A stretch of 64,000 bases of DNA from Pseudomonas sp. SST3 (GTDB lineage: Bacteria > Pseudomonadota > Gammaproteobacteria > Pseudomonadales > Pseudomonadaceae), in assembly GCF_003325755.1 (NCBI RefSeq), contig NZ_QORI02000006.1:124057-188056 (forward strand). The letters run 5' to 3'. The translations under genes were made by a program, and so were the position numbers. Shown here one piece after another: positions 38,269 to 48,699 of this stretch. Under the pieces are notes generated by a model. It saw only the letters and a program-made list of their open reading frames with translations. It made no database searches and was not told the origin of the DNA. Positions within the stretch are counted from its first letter, which is position 1. Every line of letters starts with the position of its first letter.

Positions 38269-38370
38269 AAATTCAGCTCTACGACGGCCATACGGCGGTG
38301 AACGGGAAACACCCTGGCAATCAAGATGAGGGCACGCAGGGTAAAAAACAAGGATGCTGTAGAAAAGCAA

Positions 38371-38391
38371 AGGGGCCCGGAGGCCCCCTTG
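38371..38391 (-). terminator. Terminator after clpX
   Basis: On the minus strand AAGGGGGCC-TCC-GGGCCCCTT (one bulged G) followed by TGCTTTT. It starts six bases after the clpX stop and separates it from lon. Confidence 0.8.
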
Positions 38392-38396
38392 TTCTG

Positions 38397-39677
38397 TTAC
38401 GCGTCAGGCGCAGCCTTCGCCGGCGGCTCGCTATTTTCGTAAATGAGCAGCGGCTGCGATGTGCCTTCGATAACACTCTCGTCGATCACCACCTTACTGA
38501 CATCCTTCTGCGAAGGGATTTCATACATGGTGTCCAACAGAACGCCTTCAAGTATCGAACGCAGCCCACGCGCTCCGGTCTTTCGCTCCAATGCGCGACT
38601 GGCAACCGCCTTGAGCGCGTCTGTACGGAACTCGAGATCCACACCTTCCAGCTCGAACAGCTTGGCGTACTGCTTGGTCAGTGCATTCTTGGGCTCGGTC
38701 AATATCTGGATCAGCGCAGCCTCGTCCAGCTCGTCGAGGGTAGCGATGACCGGCAAACGACCGACGAACTCTGGAATCAAACCAAACTTCACCAAATCGT
38801 CAGGCTCAACCGTACGCAACGACTCACCGATCTTCTTACCCGGATCCTTGCTGCGGACCTCAGCATTGAAGCCGATACCGCCTTGGGTCGAGCGGCCCTG
38901 GATAACCTTTTCCAGACCCGCGAACGCCCCGCCGCAGATAAACAGGATGTTGCGCGTATCGACCTGCAGGAACTCCTGCTGCGGATGCTTGCGTCCGCCC
39001 TGCGGCGGCACCGAAGCGACTGTGCCCTCGACCAGCTTAAGCAGTGCTTGCTGCACGCCCTCGCCTGACACGTCACGCGTGATCGACGGGTTATCGGATT
39101 TGCGAGAGATCTTGTCGATTTCGTCGATGTAGACAATGCCCATTTGAGCCTTCTCGACATCGTAGTCACACTTTTGCAGCAGCTTCTGAATGATGTTTTC
39201 GACGTCTTCGCCTACATAGCCAGCCTCGGTTAGCGTGGTGGCATCGGCGATGGTAAAGGGCACATTCAGCAGCCGTGCAAGCGTCTCTGCGAGCAACGTC
39301 TTGCCCGAGCCAGTCGGGCCAATCAGAAGAATGTTGCTCTTGCCCAGTTCGACTTCTTCTTTCTTGTCGCGCTGATTGAGTCGCTTGTAGTGATTGTAAA
39401 CAGCCACGGCCAGGATTTTCTTGGCGCGTTCCTGACCAATGACGTACTGGTCGAGAATGCCGCTGATCTCCTTGGGCGCTGGCAGTTTTTGCGCGCTGCT
39501 CTCAGCCTGTGCCTCTTGCACCTCCTCACGGATGATGTCGTTGCACAGGTCGACGCACTCGTCGCAGATAAAGACCGAGGGTCCAGCAATCAATTTGCGT
39601 ACTTCGTGCTGGCTTTTGCCGCAGAAAGAGCAATAGAGCAGCTTGCCGGAATCCTCGCCGTTGCGGGTGTCAGTCAT
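38397..39677 (-). CDS. clpX: ATP-dependent unfoldase ClpX
   Basis: 426 residues from ATG 39677 (family start [16 protein letters not shown]). The N-terminal zinc domain has C16/C19 and C38/C41; the AAA+ module has Walker A GPTGSGKT (120-127), Walker [10 protein letters not shown] and sensor motifs; the ClpP-docking IGF-type loop is visible as GGIGFNAEV. It unfolds tagged substrates and feeds them to ClpP, whose gene lies 118 bases upstream on the same strand. Confidence 0.97.
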   Translation of the reverse strand: MTDTRNGEDSGKLLYCSFCGKSQHEVRKLIAGPSVFICDECVDLCNDIIREEVQEAQAESSAQKLPAPKEISGILDQYVIGQERAKKILAVAVYNHYKRLNQRDKKEEVELGKSNILLIGPTGSGKTLLAETLARLLNVPFTIADATTLTEAGYVGEDVENIIQKLLQKCDYDVEKAQMGIVYIDEIDKISRKSDNPSITRDVSGEGVQQALLKLVEGTVASVPPQGGRKHPQQEFLQVDTRNILFICGGAFAGLEKVIQGRSTQGGIGFNAEVRSKDPGKKIGESLRTVEPDDLVKFGLIPEFVGRLPVIATLDELDEAALIQILTEPKNALTKQYAKLFELEGVDLEFRTDALKAVASRALERKTGARGLRSILEGVLLDTMYEIPSQKDVSKVVIDESVIEGTSQPLLIYENSEPPAKAAPDA

Positions 39678-39795
39678 TCGATCGATCCAATCGGGAAGGC
39701 TTGAAATACAAGATGAAGGCAAATGCGGGCATTTTCAAGGGCGCACAAAGCGCACATGACGGGTGCCCGCTAACTACGCCCTCCAAGACCAGCAT

Positions 39796-40434
39796 TTAGA
39801 CCGGCAATTGCCGTTTTTCGTGGACAGCGTCGACAACCCCATACTCCAACGCTCGCGACGCACTCATGAAGTAGTCTCGGTTGGTGTCACGTTCGATCGT
39901 CTCCAGATCCTGCCCCGTATGATGGGCCAGCAACTGGTTCAGCCGCTCACGGATGTAAAGAATTTCACGTGCGTGGATATCGATGTCCGAAGCCTGTCCC
40001 TGGAAGCCACCCAGAGGCTGATGAATCATTACCCGGGCGTTCGGAAGGCAGAAGCGCTTACCCTTCGCACCACCTGCGAGCAGGAACGCTCCCATGCTGC
40101 AGGCCTGACCAATACAGGTTGTGGAGACATCTGCCTTGATGAACTGCATGGTGTCGTAAATGGCCATACCAGCAGTTACGGACCCGCCTGGAGAATTAAT
40201 GTACAGGTGAATATCCTTCTCGGGGTTTTCCGCCTCGAGGAATAGCATCTGCGCGACGATCAGGTTGGCCATGTAGTCTTCGACCTGACCAACCATGAAA
40301 ATCACCCGCTCTTTCAGGAGACGGGAATAGATGTCGTACGCGCGCTCGCCACGAGCAGACTGCTCGATAACCATTGGCACCAGGCCGCCAGCCGCCTGAA
40401 TGTCTGGTGCTTGCATAAATGGATTGCCGGACAT
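39796..40434 (-). CDS. clpP: ATP-dependent Clp protease proteolytic subunit
   Basis: 212 residues from ATG 40434 ([17 protein letters not shown] aligns with the known pseudomonad start). An in-frame TTG six bases earlier is better spaced from GGGAG, so the exact start is uncertain. Catalytic triad S113 ([10 protein letters not shown]), H138 (VMIHQPLGG) and D187 (NRDYF) are present. It forms the tetradecameric peptidase barrel for ClpX and ClpA. Encoded between tig and clpX, the normal order. Confidence 0.96.
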   Translation of the reverse strand: MSGNPFMQAPDIQAAGGLVPMVIEQSARGERAYDIYSRLLKERVIFMVGQVEDYMANLIVAQMLFLEAENPEKDIHLYINSPGGSVTAGMAIYDTMQFIKADVSTTCIGQACSMGAFLLAGGAKGKRFCLPNARVMIHQPLGGFQGQASDIDIHAREILYIRERLNQLLAHHTGQDLETIERDTNRDYFMSASRALEYGVVDAVHEKRQLPV

Positions 40435-40522
40435 TTCCAACGAAACTCCCTATGTCATGCCGCAAAGACATAAGCCAGCACGAGGCTGGCTTATGAATAT
40501 GCATATAAACGGTTGAAGAGAC

Positions 40523-41833
40523 TCAGGCAGCTTGCGGAGCTTCCGCAGGCTTCACTGCTTCTTCGTAGGAGACCGATTTGTCGGTCACTTTAGCCTGCTG
40601 TAGGACAGTATCTACAACTTGTTCTTCGAGCACAACAGAACGAACTTCGTTCAGTTGCTCGTCGTTCTTGTAGTACCAGGACACAACCTGCTCCGGCTCC
40701 TGATAGGCGGAAGCCATTTCTTCGATCAGCTCGCGAACGCGCGCATCGTCAGGCTTGAGCTCGTACTGTTTGACCACTTCAGCGACAATCAGCCCCAGCA
40801 CTACGCGGCGCTTGGCCTGCTCTTCGAACAGTTCCGCTGGCAGCTGATCAGGCTTGATGTTGCCACCAAACTGCTGGACAGCCTGGACACGCAAGCGGTT
40901 CACTTCGTTGTCGATCAGCGCTTTCGGCACTTCGATCGGGTTGGCACTGACCAGACCTTCCATGACCTGGTTCTTGACCTTGGTCTTGATGGCCTGACGC
41001 AGCTCGCGCTCCATGTTCTTTTTGACTTCGGCGCGGAAGCCTTCGAGACCGCCTTCCTGAACGCCGAACTGGGCAAAGAATTCTTCGTTCAGCTCGGGAA
41101 GCTGGGGAGCCTCAACGCTGTTCACTGTCACGGTGAATTCGGCCGTCTTGCCGGCGAGATCGAGGTTCTGATAATCCTCTGGGAACGTCGGGTTGATAAC
41201 CCGCTCTTCGCCAGCCTTGGCACCAACCAGTGCAGATTCGAAGCCGGGAATCATACGACCCGAGCCCAGGACCAGCTGTGTGCCTTGTGCCGAACCGCCA
41301 GCGAAGGCTTCGCCGTCAATCTTGCCGACGAAATCGATGTTCAGCTGATCGCCGTCCTCAGCAGCACGGTCGGCTTTTTCGTAGCGGGTGTTCTGCTTGC
41401 GCAGAATGTCCAGCATGTTGTCGACGTCCGCATCGGCCACTTCGGCTTGCAGGCGCTCGATTTCGATACCTTCGAAACCAGCAACCTTGAACTCGGGGAA
41501 GACTTCGAAAGTCGCAACGTACTCCAGGTCCTTACCCTTCTCGAACACTTTCGGCTCGACGGCGGGCGCGCCGGCCGGGTTCAGTTTCTCCGCAACCACA
41601 GCTTCATAGAATGTGGACTGGATAAGATCGCCCAGCGCTTCCTGGCGTGCGGCCGCTTCGTAGCGCTGACGAATGACGCTCATCGGCACCTTGCCGGGAC
41701 GGAAACCTGGGATCTTTGCACGGCTGGCGGTCTGTTGCAGACGCTTGTTGACTTCGGTCTCGATGCGCTCGACCGGCACGCCAATGGTCATGCGGCGCTC
41801 AAGAGCGGAGGTGCTTTCAACAGAAACTTGCAT
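40523..41833 (-). CDS. tig: Trigger factor, ribosome-associated chaperone
   Basis: 436 residues from ATG 41833 (GAGGAAAA upstream). The ribosome-docking signature GFRPGKVP is near residue 44, the FKBP-like PPIase domain runs about 150-245 ([14 protein letters not shown]), and the C-terminal helical cradle completes the chaperone. It binds nascent chains at the ribosome exit. First gene of the tig-clpP-clpX block. Confidence 0.97.
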   Translation of the reverse strand: MQVSVESTSALERRMTIGVPVERIETEVNKRLQQTASRAKIPGFRPGKVPMSVIRQRYEAAARQEALGDLIQSTFYEAVVAEKLNPAGAPAVEPKVFEKGKDLEYVATFEVFPEFKVAGFEGIEIERLQAEVADADVDNMLDILRKQNTRYEKADRAAEDGDQLNIDFVGKIDGEAFAGGSAQGTQLVLGSGRMIPGFESALVGAKAGEERVINPTFPEDYQNLDLAGKTAEFTVTVNSVEAPQLPELNEEFFAQFGVQEGGLEGFRAEVKKNMERELRQAIKTKVKNQVMEGLVSANPIEVPKALIDNEVNRLRVQAVQQFGGNIKPDQLPAELFEEQAKRRVVLGLIVAEVVKQYELKPDDARVRELIEEMASAYQEPEQVVSWYYKNDEQLNEVRSVVLEEQVVDTVLQQAKVTDKSVSYEEAVKPAEAPQAA

Positions 41834-42249
41834 GGATTTTCCTCGTTGCACAGACATAAGCCGGCGTTCCGGCCCCAGAATGGGCAAGCATTCTAGTGGC
41901 TCGCACAACAGAAGTCACCCCGCCCGTCAGAGCAGGCTCAAACGGAGCCATCCGTCAATTTCCGAGTGATTTCAGCCGGAGGAGAACACTGTTCGCGCAG
42001 CGTCTGCATCTTCGGCACAACCACAGCGCCAGGTTCCCTTGAATGACCAGACCTCAGACTCTCCGGTCCAGTAGCAAACCGGAGGTGTCCGATAGCTGCG
42101 GACGCTTTATCCCGAGCGTTGTCGTAACCCTCGTATATCGGGTCCTTGCACCCGCACTGTTTAATACTCCGTGCAACGTAGTTCCGCTGGTCTATGGTTA
42201 TTAGAACGCTGATGCCAGAGCTCTGGCGCCCTAGAGGACGAGACGCATC
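41834..42249. other. Non-coding gap between tig and DoxX (divergent)
   Basis: 416 bases with no convincing gene. They must contain the tig promoter (minus) and the DoxX promoter (plus), but I could not assign -35/-10 boxes with confidence. A minus-strand frame runs open through 41938-42250 without a usable start codon of its own. No tRNA or terminator is seen. Confidence 0.6.
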
Positions 42250-42648
42250 ATGACCGACGATATTGGCAAACTGGTATTGAGAGTATCGGTGGCTCTGCTG
42301 ATTCTCTTGCATGGGATCGCCAAACTGCAGAACGGCATCGATGGCATAGCGGGAATGCTGGGCGGCTATGGGCTGCCAGCGTTCATTGCCTACGGTGTAT
42401 ACCTCGGAGAGGTGGTTGGTCCGATATTGGTGATCATCGGTCTGTTCACGCGTATCGGTGCACTGCTCATGGTCGGCAACATGCTCTTCGCGTTCGGTCT
42501 GGCCCACCTACAGGAACTGTTCTCGCTCGGCCAGTCGGGTGGATGGGCGCTGGAGCTGCAAGGCATGTTCCTCTTCGGCTCGATCTCCATTGCCTTGCTG
42601 GGTGCAGGGCGATACAGCGTCGGCGGAATCAATGGACGGTTCAATTAG
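42250..42648 (+). CDS. DoxX family membrane protein
   Basis: 132 residues with four hydrophobic segments and the DoxX-type pattern LLHGIAKLQNGIDGI, GVYLGEVVGPILVIIGL and ALLMVGNMLFA. Family members include quinol-oxidase subunits and redox-associated membrane proteins of unclear role. AGAGGACGAG lies about eight bases before the ATG. Stands alone; no linked gene suggests a partner. Confidence 0.85.
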   Translation: MTDDIGKLVLRVSVALLILLHGIAKLQNGIDGIAGMLGGYGLPAFIAYGVYLGEVVGPILVIIGLFTRIGALLMVGNMLFAFGLAHLQELFSLGQSGGWALELQGMFLFGSISIALLGAGRYSVGGINGRFN

Positions 42649-42813
42649 CACGCGATTTCATAAGCAGAAAGGATCGCGAAGCCGTACCCGTTACGCACCA
42701 TGTATTCACGCCGCATCGGCTCGCCGCCTTGGGAGTTCTCGCTCGTCGGATCGGCGCGCAGCGACACCTAGAAGTGAGGCAATACCGCTCGCGCCTCGCT
42801 ATGATCGCGCGTT

Positions 42814-43215
42814 ATGACAGTTTCGGCTCCCATCCGGCCCCCCTGCCCTCCCGCTGCCTGCATCTGCGGGCGTGAACAACTGCTGGCAACGCCCGACAGC
42901 GATCTGCGTATCCTTCGATTGACCCGCCATGAGGAGAACCGGTTGCTCGAGCGACTGGAGAACATGTCCAGCCTGGATGACCTTGAGCACATGCAGCAGC
43001 GGATCTTCCACCAGCTGGGTATTCGCCTGGAGATCGCGCCAGGCTCCAACGAGGTGCGCAGCATGCGGGGCATCCGCATCGAACTAGCGGAGCTGCCCGG
43101 GCTCTGCCGCAAAACCCGCCAATCGATTCCCGCCGCGATCCGTCGAGCGCTGGAGAGGCGGCCGGAAATCGCCTACAGCCTTCTCAACGCCCACGACCTG
43201 CTGCGCGATGCCTAA
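42814..43215 (+). CDS. Conserved-looking protein of unknown function
   Basis: 133 residues. The N-terminus is rich in proline and cysteine (PPCPPAACICGREQLL), which could bind metal, and is followed by a mostly helical body (RHEENRLLERLENMSSLDDLEHM). No domain is recognised. Codon use looks like that of its neighbours. Ribosome-binding site is weak. Possible start alternatives downstream would remove the cysteines. Confidence 0.6.
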   Translation: MTVSAPIRPPCPPAACICGREQLLATPDSDLRILRLTRHEENRLLERLENMSSLDDLEHMQQRIFHQLGIRLEIAPGSNEVRSMRGIRIELAELPGLCRKTRQSIPAAIRRALERRPEIAYSLLNAHDLLRDA

Positions 43216-43509
43216 GCTCACCGTACTTACTCACGCTGTGTTCCGGCGATAGCGCTCGCTGGTACCTTCTGCGATAGTTGTCCGACCAGTTGAGTTTCGG
43301 CTGGCATGCCGTTCGCCCACAAGGCGTTCGGCGTTCGTGACGCACCATTCGCTTCGCTGCCGCTACCCCTCCGCAGCCTGCCGCGTCCCTACTAGCGCTA
43401 TCCGCGCGTCCCGATGGCCAATCCGCCGTCACCGCTGCCCATCGCTGCCATTTAACCGGTTGGCCGTTCGCCGATAAAACCAAAAGACCGATCCGAACAA
43501 GGACGCCCC

Positions 43510-44505
43510 ATGAAACTGACCCGTTGCTTTACCGCGCTGGCCGCTGCTGCCGCCCTGTCCGCGAGCCTCTCCGCCTCGGCTCGCGAATATTCCGTTTCCA
43601 CCGTGCTTTCTGATGCATTCCCCTGGGGCCAGGCCGCTCAGAAATGGGCCGATCTGGTCGAAGAGCGCTCCAATGGTGAGATCACCTTGCGTGTCTACCC
43701 CAACGCGCAACTGGTCGCAGGAGACCAGACCAAGGAATTTTCCGCCATGCGCTCTGGACTGATCGACATGGCAGTCGGCTCGACCATCAATTGGTCGCCG
43801 CAAGTGCCCGAGCTGAATCTATTCTCTCTGCCCTTCTTGATGGCCGACAGTGCTGACCTCGACGCTATCACTCAGGGCGAGGCCGGCAAGCAGGCTTTCA
43901 GCGCCATCGAGAAGCGCGGCATCGTCCCGCTGGCCTGGGGTGAGAATGGCTTCCGCGAGCTGTCGAACTCGGTCAAGCCGGTCAGAACGCCAGCGGACCT
44001 GGCCGGACTGAAGATTCGTGTGGTCGGCTCGCCGCTCTTCCAGGACACCTTCACCGCCCTCGGCGCCAACCCGACACAGATGAGCTGGGCCGACGCTAAA
44101 CCGGCACTTACCACTGGCGCAGTCGACGGACAGGAAAACCCGCTGGCGGTGTTCGACGTCGCACGTGTCGATCAGGTCGGCCAGAAATACCTGACGCTTT
44201 GGCATTACATGGCCGACCCGCTGATCTTTGCGGTCAACCAACGCATCTGGAAGCAATTGCCGGAGGCTGACCGCGAGCTGCTGCGCCAAGCTGCCATCGA
44301 TGCCGGCAAGTGGGAAATCGAGCTCTCCCGAAGCGGTGAAGCCAAGCGCCTGGATGACATCCGTGCCCGAGGCGTGGAGCTGGTCGAACTGACCGACGAA
44401 GAGCATCAGGGCTTCGTCGAGGCGACCCGCGACGTGCATGAGAAGTGGACGCCGAAAATCGGCGCCGAACTGGTGGATGCGGCACGCGCAGCCATCGCTG
44501 AGTAA
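43510..44505 (+). CDS. TRAP transporter substrate-binding protein (DctP family)
   Basis: 331 residues with a signal peptide (cleavage near SASA-RE). TRAP DctP-family fold: AAQKWADLVEERSNGEI, the conserved substrate-binding arginine in GLKIRVVGSP, and GAVDGQENPLAVF. It delivers an organic acid to the membrane subunits that follow. Family members bind C4-dicarboxylates, sialate, sugar acids or aromatic acids; the ligand cannot be told here. AAGGA precedes the ATG. Confidence 0.92.
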   Translation: MKLTRCFTALAAAAALSASLSASAREYSVSTVLSDAFPWGQAAQKWADLVEERSNGEITLRVYPNAQLVAGDQTKEFSAMRSGLIDMAVGSTINWSPQVPELNLFSLPFLMADSADLDAITQGEAGKQAFSAIEKRGIVPLAWGENGFRELSNSVKPVRTPADLAGLKIRVVGSPLFQDTFTALGANPTQMSWADAKPALTTGAVDGQENPLAVFDVARVDQVGQKYLTLWHYMADPLIFAVNQRIWKQLPEADRELLRQAAIDAGKWEIELSRSGEAKRLDDIRARGVELVELTDEEHQGFVEATRDVHEKWTPKIGAELVDAARAAIAE

Positions 44506-44553
44506 CAACTGTTCTACCCGGCGGCGCCGTGCCGCCGGGACCCGAGGAAACCC

Positions 44554-45030
44554 ATGAACAATCGACAGGACGCACGCCTGGAACGCGTGCTGGCCACCTT
44601 GGCGCTGGTCGTTATCAGCCTGATCAGCCTGGCCAACGTAGTGGTGCGTTATTTCACCGACGCCTCCTTTGCCTTCACCGAAGAGCTTTCGGTATTTCTA
44701 CTGGTCATCCTGACCTTTGCCGGCGCGTCCGTGGCAATGCGCAGCAATCGCCATATTCGCATCGGCTTGATCGAACGACTTTTCCCCCGCCTGCGCACAC
44801 CGCTGATCGTCCTCCAATGGCTCGCCAGCATGCTCGTACTCGGCCTAGTGGTCTGGTACGGCGGTCAGTTCGCTCTGGAGGAATATCAATGGGAATCGGA
44901 GTCTCCTGGTCTCGGTCTGCCGAACTGGTGGTATGTCGTCTGGCTGCCATTGTTGGCCTTGGCGATGGCCGTACGGCTGAGCCAGATGACCCTCGATCGG
45001 CTGCGCGGGAGACTCTCGGATGAGCCCTGA
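44554..45030 (+). CDS. TRAP transporter small permease (DctQ family)
   Basis: 158 residues with four transmembrane helices, FTEELSVFLLVILTFAGA and the HIRIGLIERL motif typical of DctQ. It couples the large permease to the binding protein. It starts 48 bases after the DctP stop and overlaps the DctM start by 11 bases. Confidence 0.92.
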   Translation: MNNRQDARLERVLATLALVVISLISLANVVVRYFTDASFAFTEELSVFLLVILTFAGASVAMRSNRHIRIGLIERLFPRLRTPLIVLQWLASMLVLGLVVWYGGQFALEEYQWESESPGLGLPNWWYVVWLPLLALAMAVRLSQMTLDRLRGRLSDEP

Positions 45031-46315
45031 TTTCATGATGCTCGCCAGCTTCCTGCTGTTGCTTTTGGTCGGCGTACCGGTAGCGTTCTCCCTGGCACTG
45101 TCCGGAGCTATCGGCATCCTCACCGGGCTCTCGCCTGACATGCTGGCGACGCTGGGCACCAACACCTACAACGGCGTAGCCAAGTACCCGCTGATTGCCA
45201 TTCCGCTGTTCATTCTCACCGGCCTGATATTCGAAAAATCCGGCGTGGCACTGCGCTTGGTGCGCTTCGCCCAGGCTCTGATCGGCCCGCGTCACGGCGG
45301 CCTGGCAATGGTTGCTATCCTGGTCTGCCTGATCATGGGCGGCATGAGTGGATCGGGGCCGGCGGACGCTGCGGCGGTGGCCATGGTGATGCTGCCAAGC
45401 ATGACCCGCGCGGGCTACCCCAAGCCGTTTTCGGCCACCCTGATCGCAGCATCCGCCTCCACCGCGATCCTGATCCCGCCATCCATTGCGCTCATCCTCT
45501 ACTCGATTGTCGTGCCGGGCGTCGACTTGCGCGCGCTGTTTGCCGCCGGCCTGTTCCCAGGAATCATCGCCGGATTGGTCCTGCTGCTGCCGGCCTGGCT
45601 GTTGGCACGTCGTTACAACTGGGAAAACCCGGAAGATGCCGAGCGACCGCCATTAGGCGAGAGCTTCCGGCAGGCGCTCCCGGCACTGTTCGCGCCGGTA
45701 CTGATTCTGGGTGGCCTGCGCAGCGGCTTGTTCACTCCGACCGAGGCCGCGGTCGCAGGTGTGACTTACGGCGTATTGGTCGGCTTGTTCGTCACACGCG
45801 AACTGAGCTGGCGCAACCTGTGGCGTCTTTGTGGTGAAGCTGCGGTCATCTCGGGTGTGGTCATGCTGATCATCGCCCTGGCCGGCATTTTCGCCTGGGC
45901 CGGTACCATGCTCGGCACATTCCGGCACCTGGCCGAATGGTTGATCTCGCTGTCAGACAACAGCGCGGTACTGCTGATTCTGGTAATGATCGCTGTACTG
46001 CTGGCCGGCATGCTGCTGGATGCGATTTCCATCTACCTGATCCTCATGCCGATCCTTATTCCGGTCATGCAGCACTTCGGCTGGAATCCAGTGTGGTTTG
46101 GCATTCTGCTGGCGATGAATATCGCCATAGGCCAGTTCACGCCGCCGGTCGCGATCAATCTGTTGGTCACCGCCGAAGTGGCCAAGATACGCCTGGAACA
46201 GACGGTCGGCTGGGCGCTGCTGTTCGTCCTGGTGATGGGAAGCGCGCTTGTGCTGGTCGCTATCTTTCCGGAAATCGCGCTGTGGCTGCCCAGAGTGCTT
46301 GGGTACACGGTCTGA
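45020..46315 (+). CDS. TRAP transporter large permease (DctM family)
   Basis: 431 residues with about 12 hydrophobic segments, the transport channel of the TRAP system driven by the sodium gradient. The signature GGMSGSGPADAAAVAMVMLPSM and the second repeat GQFTPPVAINLLV are seen. The ATG lies 11 bases before the DctQ stop, so translation is coupled. A GC-rich hairpin follows at 46362-46386. Confidence 0.94.
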   Translation: MSPDFMMLASFLLLLLVGVPVAFSLALSGAIGILTGLSPDMLATLGTNTYNGVAKYPLIAIPLFILTGLIFEKSGVALRLVRFAQALIGPRHGGLAMVAILVCLIMGGMSGSGPADAAAVAMVMLPSMTRAGYPKPFSATLIAASASTAILIPPSIALILYSIVVPGVDLRALFAAGLFPGIIAGLVLLLPAWLLARRYNWENPEDAERPPLGESFRQALPALFAPVLILGGLRSGLFTPTEAAVAGVTYGVLVGLFVTRELSWRNLWRLCGEAAVISGVVMLIIALAGIFAWAGTMLGTFRHLAEWLISLSDNSAVLLILVMIAVLLAGMLLDAISIYLILMPILIPVMQHFGWNPVWFGILLAMNIAIGQFTPPVAINLLVTAEVAKIRLEQTVGWALLFVLVMGSALVLVAIFPEIALWLPRVLGYTV

Positions 46316-46361
46316 GCGCGGCCCTGCCGCTACTCGAGAGCAAGCTTCGGCCTCACCCTCT

Positions 46362-46386
46362 CCAGGCGCTCTCCGCCCGCGCCTGG
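46362..46386 (+). terminator. Hairpin after the TRAP operon
   Basis: CCAGGCGC-TCTCCGCCC-GCGCCTGG, 8-bp perfect stem, 47 bases after the DctM stop. No T-run follows, so it may be a rho-assisted stop or mere structure. The remaining bases to 46610 show no gene. Confidence 0.4.
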
Positions 46387-46610
46387 AGGCGGAGTGGCCC
46401 GCTTCGTCGTCGCTCGGTTGCTCCGACCAGTTCAAGGCGAAAAAACGAGCTAAACAAAAGCGACGACGAACCGATAACCCGACATGCCAAGCGAAGCGCG
46501 CGATTCCTTAGCGTGTGCGAGCTGCGGCTGCCAAACCGGTTTCGTCACGCTGCTTCGTTGCAAACGGCTGCCGAGATTTCGGTATCGCCTATCTGCAAGC
46601 GGAGCCCACC

Positions 46611-47027
46611 GTGCAACTCATCGATAACCGAGCGTTGATCAACGAAGCCTTGAGTCAATCCGCAGCACTGACCGGTGGTCGTTTCGATCATCGCTACTGG
46701 CTGAACAAGGTGACGGACGTAAGGTTGCTGATCATTTCCAAACCGGAAGTGCTGTTCGACCTGTCCGTGAAGGTCTACATCCCGTTGGCACCCGGGCAGA
46801 AAGTGCCGCTGACCTACGGGGATGGCTGGTTCAATTGGCATTTTCTCGGTAGCAAGAGCGCGGTAGTCACTATTGCCCGAGAAATAGTGTCCATTGCAAT
46901 GCGCAACCAGAAACCGAATTCGTCCATGCTACAGGCCTGGCTAGCGGAGCTTGCGTCGTTCAAGCGCAGCGACCATACGATTGCCGTGCTCGAACCTGAG
47001 CCAAGCCAGGGCCAGGCGGGCATCTAG
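46611..47027 (+). CDS. Protein of unknown function (138 residues)
   Basis: A GTG at 46611 has GGAG six bases upstream. The product reads VQLIDNRALINEALSQSAAL at the start and continues as a mixed alpha/beta sequence (VRLLIISKPEVLFDLSVKV, DGWFNWHFLGSKSAVVTIA). No domain is recognised. A longer frame to 46515 exists but lacks a ribosome-binding site. It converges on the antiporter gene. Confidence 0.6.
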   Translation: MQLIDNRALINEALSQSAALTGGRFDHRYWLNKVTDVRLLIISKPEVLFDLSVKVYIPLAPGQKVPLTYGDGWFNWHFLGSKSAVVTIAREIVSIAMRNQKPNSSMLQAWLAELASFKRSDHTIAVLEPEPSQGQAGI

Positions 47028-47058
47028 GTCTCCATTTCGCGCGAGCCAAGCACAGATC

Positions 47059-48699
47059 TTAAACCGTCTCGCCCGAGCCAAGCGCCGCTTCTTCATAATC
47101 GAGCTCGCGCAGCAGGGTCTGCAGCATCTGTTCGTCGATCAAGTGACGCTTCCTCATCCGGTACATTTCCTTGCGCTGTACGGCGATGGCCTGCACGCGG
47201 ATGTCGCGCTCCAGCGCCAGCGTCTGACGCGCCTGGTTCGCGCGATCGTGGTGATCCATCAAGGCTTCGATGTCATGCCGGTAGGATTCGGTGACTCGTG
47301 CCGTCACTTCACTGCGTAGCAACGCCTCGTCCGGATCGTCGATCGGGTTGGCCTGCTTCCAGTTTTCCAGCCAGCTGACCGCCGCCTGGGCAGCGATTCG
47401 GCGGGCCTTCTTGAGTTCTTCCTTGTGTTCCTCGAAGTCATTGTTGGGCAATTGCTTGAGAAAATAAGGAATGCCCAGCGCGCCGACCAGCAAGGACAGA
47501 ATGATCACGGCAGCCGCCAGGAAGATCATCAAGTCGCGTCCCGGAAACGGTGCATCGCCAATCATCAAAGGGATAGAGAGGACACCGGCGAGCGTGATCG
47601 CTCCTCGCACGCCTGCCACGGCGCTTAGCGCGGAAAACAGGTGAAGAGGCTTGGGCTGGACCGTCTTGCCGAGCAAGCGTCGCACACGCGCCTCGCCCCA
47701 ATGGTAGGCGTAGACGAAGGCAAAGCGAACCGCCAGCAACAGCGCCATGATCGCCAAGGCGCTGAAAATCAGCATCGGCATGCTGTAGCTTTGCTGCCCC
47801 GCCGCTTCCCAAACCCGTCCCACGATCCGCGGGAACTGCAAACCCAACAGCAGAAACACCAGGCCGTTGAAGCTGAAATCGAGCATCTCCCAGACGCTGC
47901 GGTTGAGGATGCGAGTACTGGTTTTTACCGGCAGCATGTCGATGCGGCTCTGCACCATACCCGCCGCCACCGCCGAAAGAATGCCTGACATCCCCGCATG
48001 CTCAGCAAGGAAAAACGCAGCAAAGGGCAGCAGCAGGATCATCATCACGTAGGCGGAGGGATCGAACAGCCCCCGCGACGTCATCCATTGCTTTCCCTTG
48101 CCGACTGTCCAGCTCAAACCCGCACCAATCAGCAGCCCGCCGAGCGCGATTACAAAGAACTCGCCGGTCACCGTGACCAGGGAAAATGTACCGGTAATGG
48201 CGGCGGCCAGTGCGAACTTGAAGGAGACCAGGCCGGTGGCGTCGTTCATCATCGCCTCGCCTTCCAACTGGTGTGCCATATGCCGCGGGAGCCGTCCCTG
48301 GGCGATAGCGATCACGGCCAGCGCGTCGGTCGGTGAAAGAATGGCGGCCAGTGCGAAGCTCGCACCGAGCGGAATGGCAGGCAGCAACCAATGAATGAAG
48401 TAGCCGACAACCACCAGGATGATCAGCACCAGCACCAACGCCATGGCGGTCATCTCCGCGCCATGCTCGGTAAATTCGCGCTTGGGAATTTTCCAGCCGT
48501 CGTAGAACAGCAATGGCGGAATGAACAGCAGCATGAAGATTTCAGGCTGCAGCTCGACGCCCATCCCGAACGGCGGAAGCGCCAGAAGACTGCCCATGAT
48601 GATTTGCAGAATCGGCAAGGGCAGCGGCACGACATTGGCCAGCACGCGACTCGCGCCCACCGCAAGCAGCAGCAGGAAGATCAGGTAAAGCGTTTCCAT
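47059..48699 (-). CDS. Sodium/proton antiporter, CPA1 (NhaP) family
   Basis: 546 residues. About twelve transmembrane helices in the first 400 residues carry CPA1 landmarks: LLFIPPLLFYDGWKI, ILSPTDALAVIAI, LEGEAMMNDATGLVSF (with the ND pair of the ion site) and VRGAITLAGVLSIP. A cytoplasmic helical tail of about 120 residues follows. It should exchange Na+ or K+ for H+. Similar to E. coli YjcE. It diverges from the tannase-family gene. Confidence 0.92.
   Translation of the reverse strand: METLYLIFLLLLAVGASRVLANVVPLPLPILQIIMGSLLALPPFGMGVELQPEIFMLLFIPPLLFYDGWKIPKREFTEHGAEMTAMALVLVLIILVVVGYFIHWLLPAIPLGASFALAAILSPTDALAVIAIAQGRLPRHMAHQLEGEAMMNDATGLVSFKFALAAAITGTFSLVTVTGEFFVIALGGLLIGAGLSWTVGKGKQWMTSRGLFDPSAYVMMILLLPFAAFFLAEHAGMSGILSAVAAGMVQSRIDMLPVKTSTRILNRSVWEMLDFSFNGLVFLLLGLQFPRIVGRVWEAAGQQSYSMPMLIFSALAIMALLLAVRFAFVYAYHWGEARVRRLLGKTVQPKPLHLFSALSAVAGVRGAITLAGVLSIPLMIGDAPFPGRDLMIFLAAAVIILSLLVGALGIPYFLKQLPNNDFEEHKEELKKARRIAAQAAVSWLENWKQANPIDDPDEALLRSEVTARVTESYRHDIEALMDHHDRANQARQTLALERDIRVQAIAVQRKEMYRMRKRHLIDEQMLQTLLRELDYEEAALGSGETV

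Noticed and set aside
38269..38396. A sigma-32 heat-shock promoter for lon
   Set aside because: Only a loose CTTGATT/CCCGTT match was found; mentioned with lon but too weak to list as a feature.
40619..41896. A 425-codon open frame antisense to tig
   Set aside because: Shadow of the trigger-factor gene produced by its biased third codon positions.
41938..42507. A minus-strand frame covering the tig-DoxX gap
   Set aside because: Its first half is the shadow of DoxX; the remaining part has no start codon and no recognised domain.
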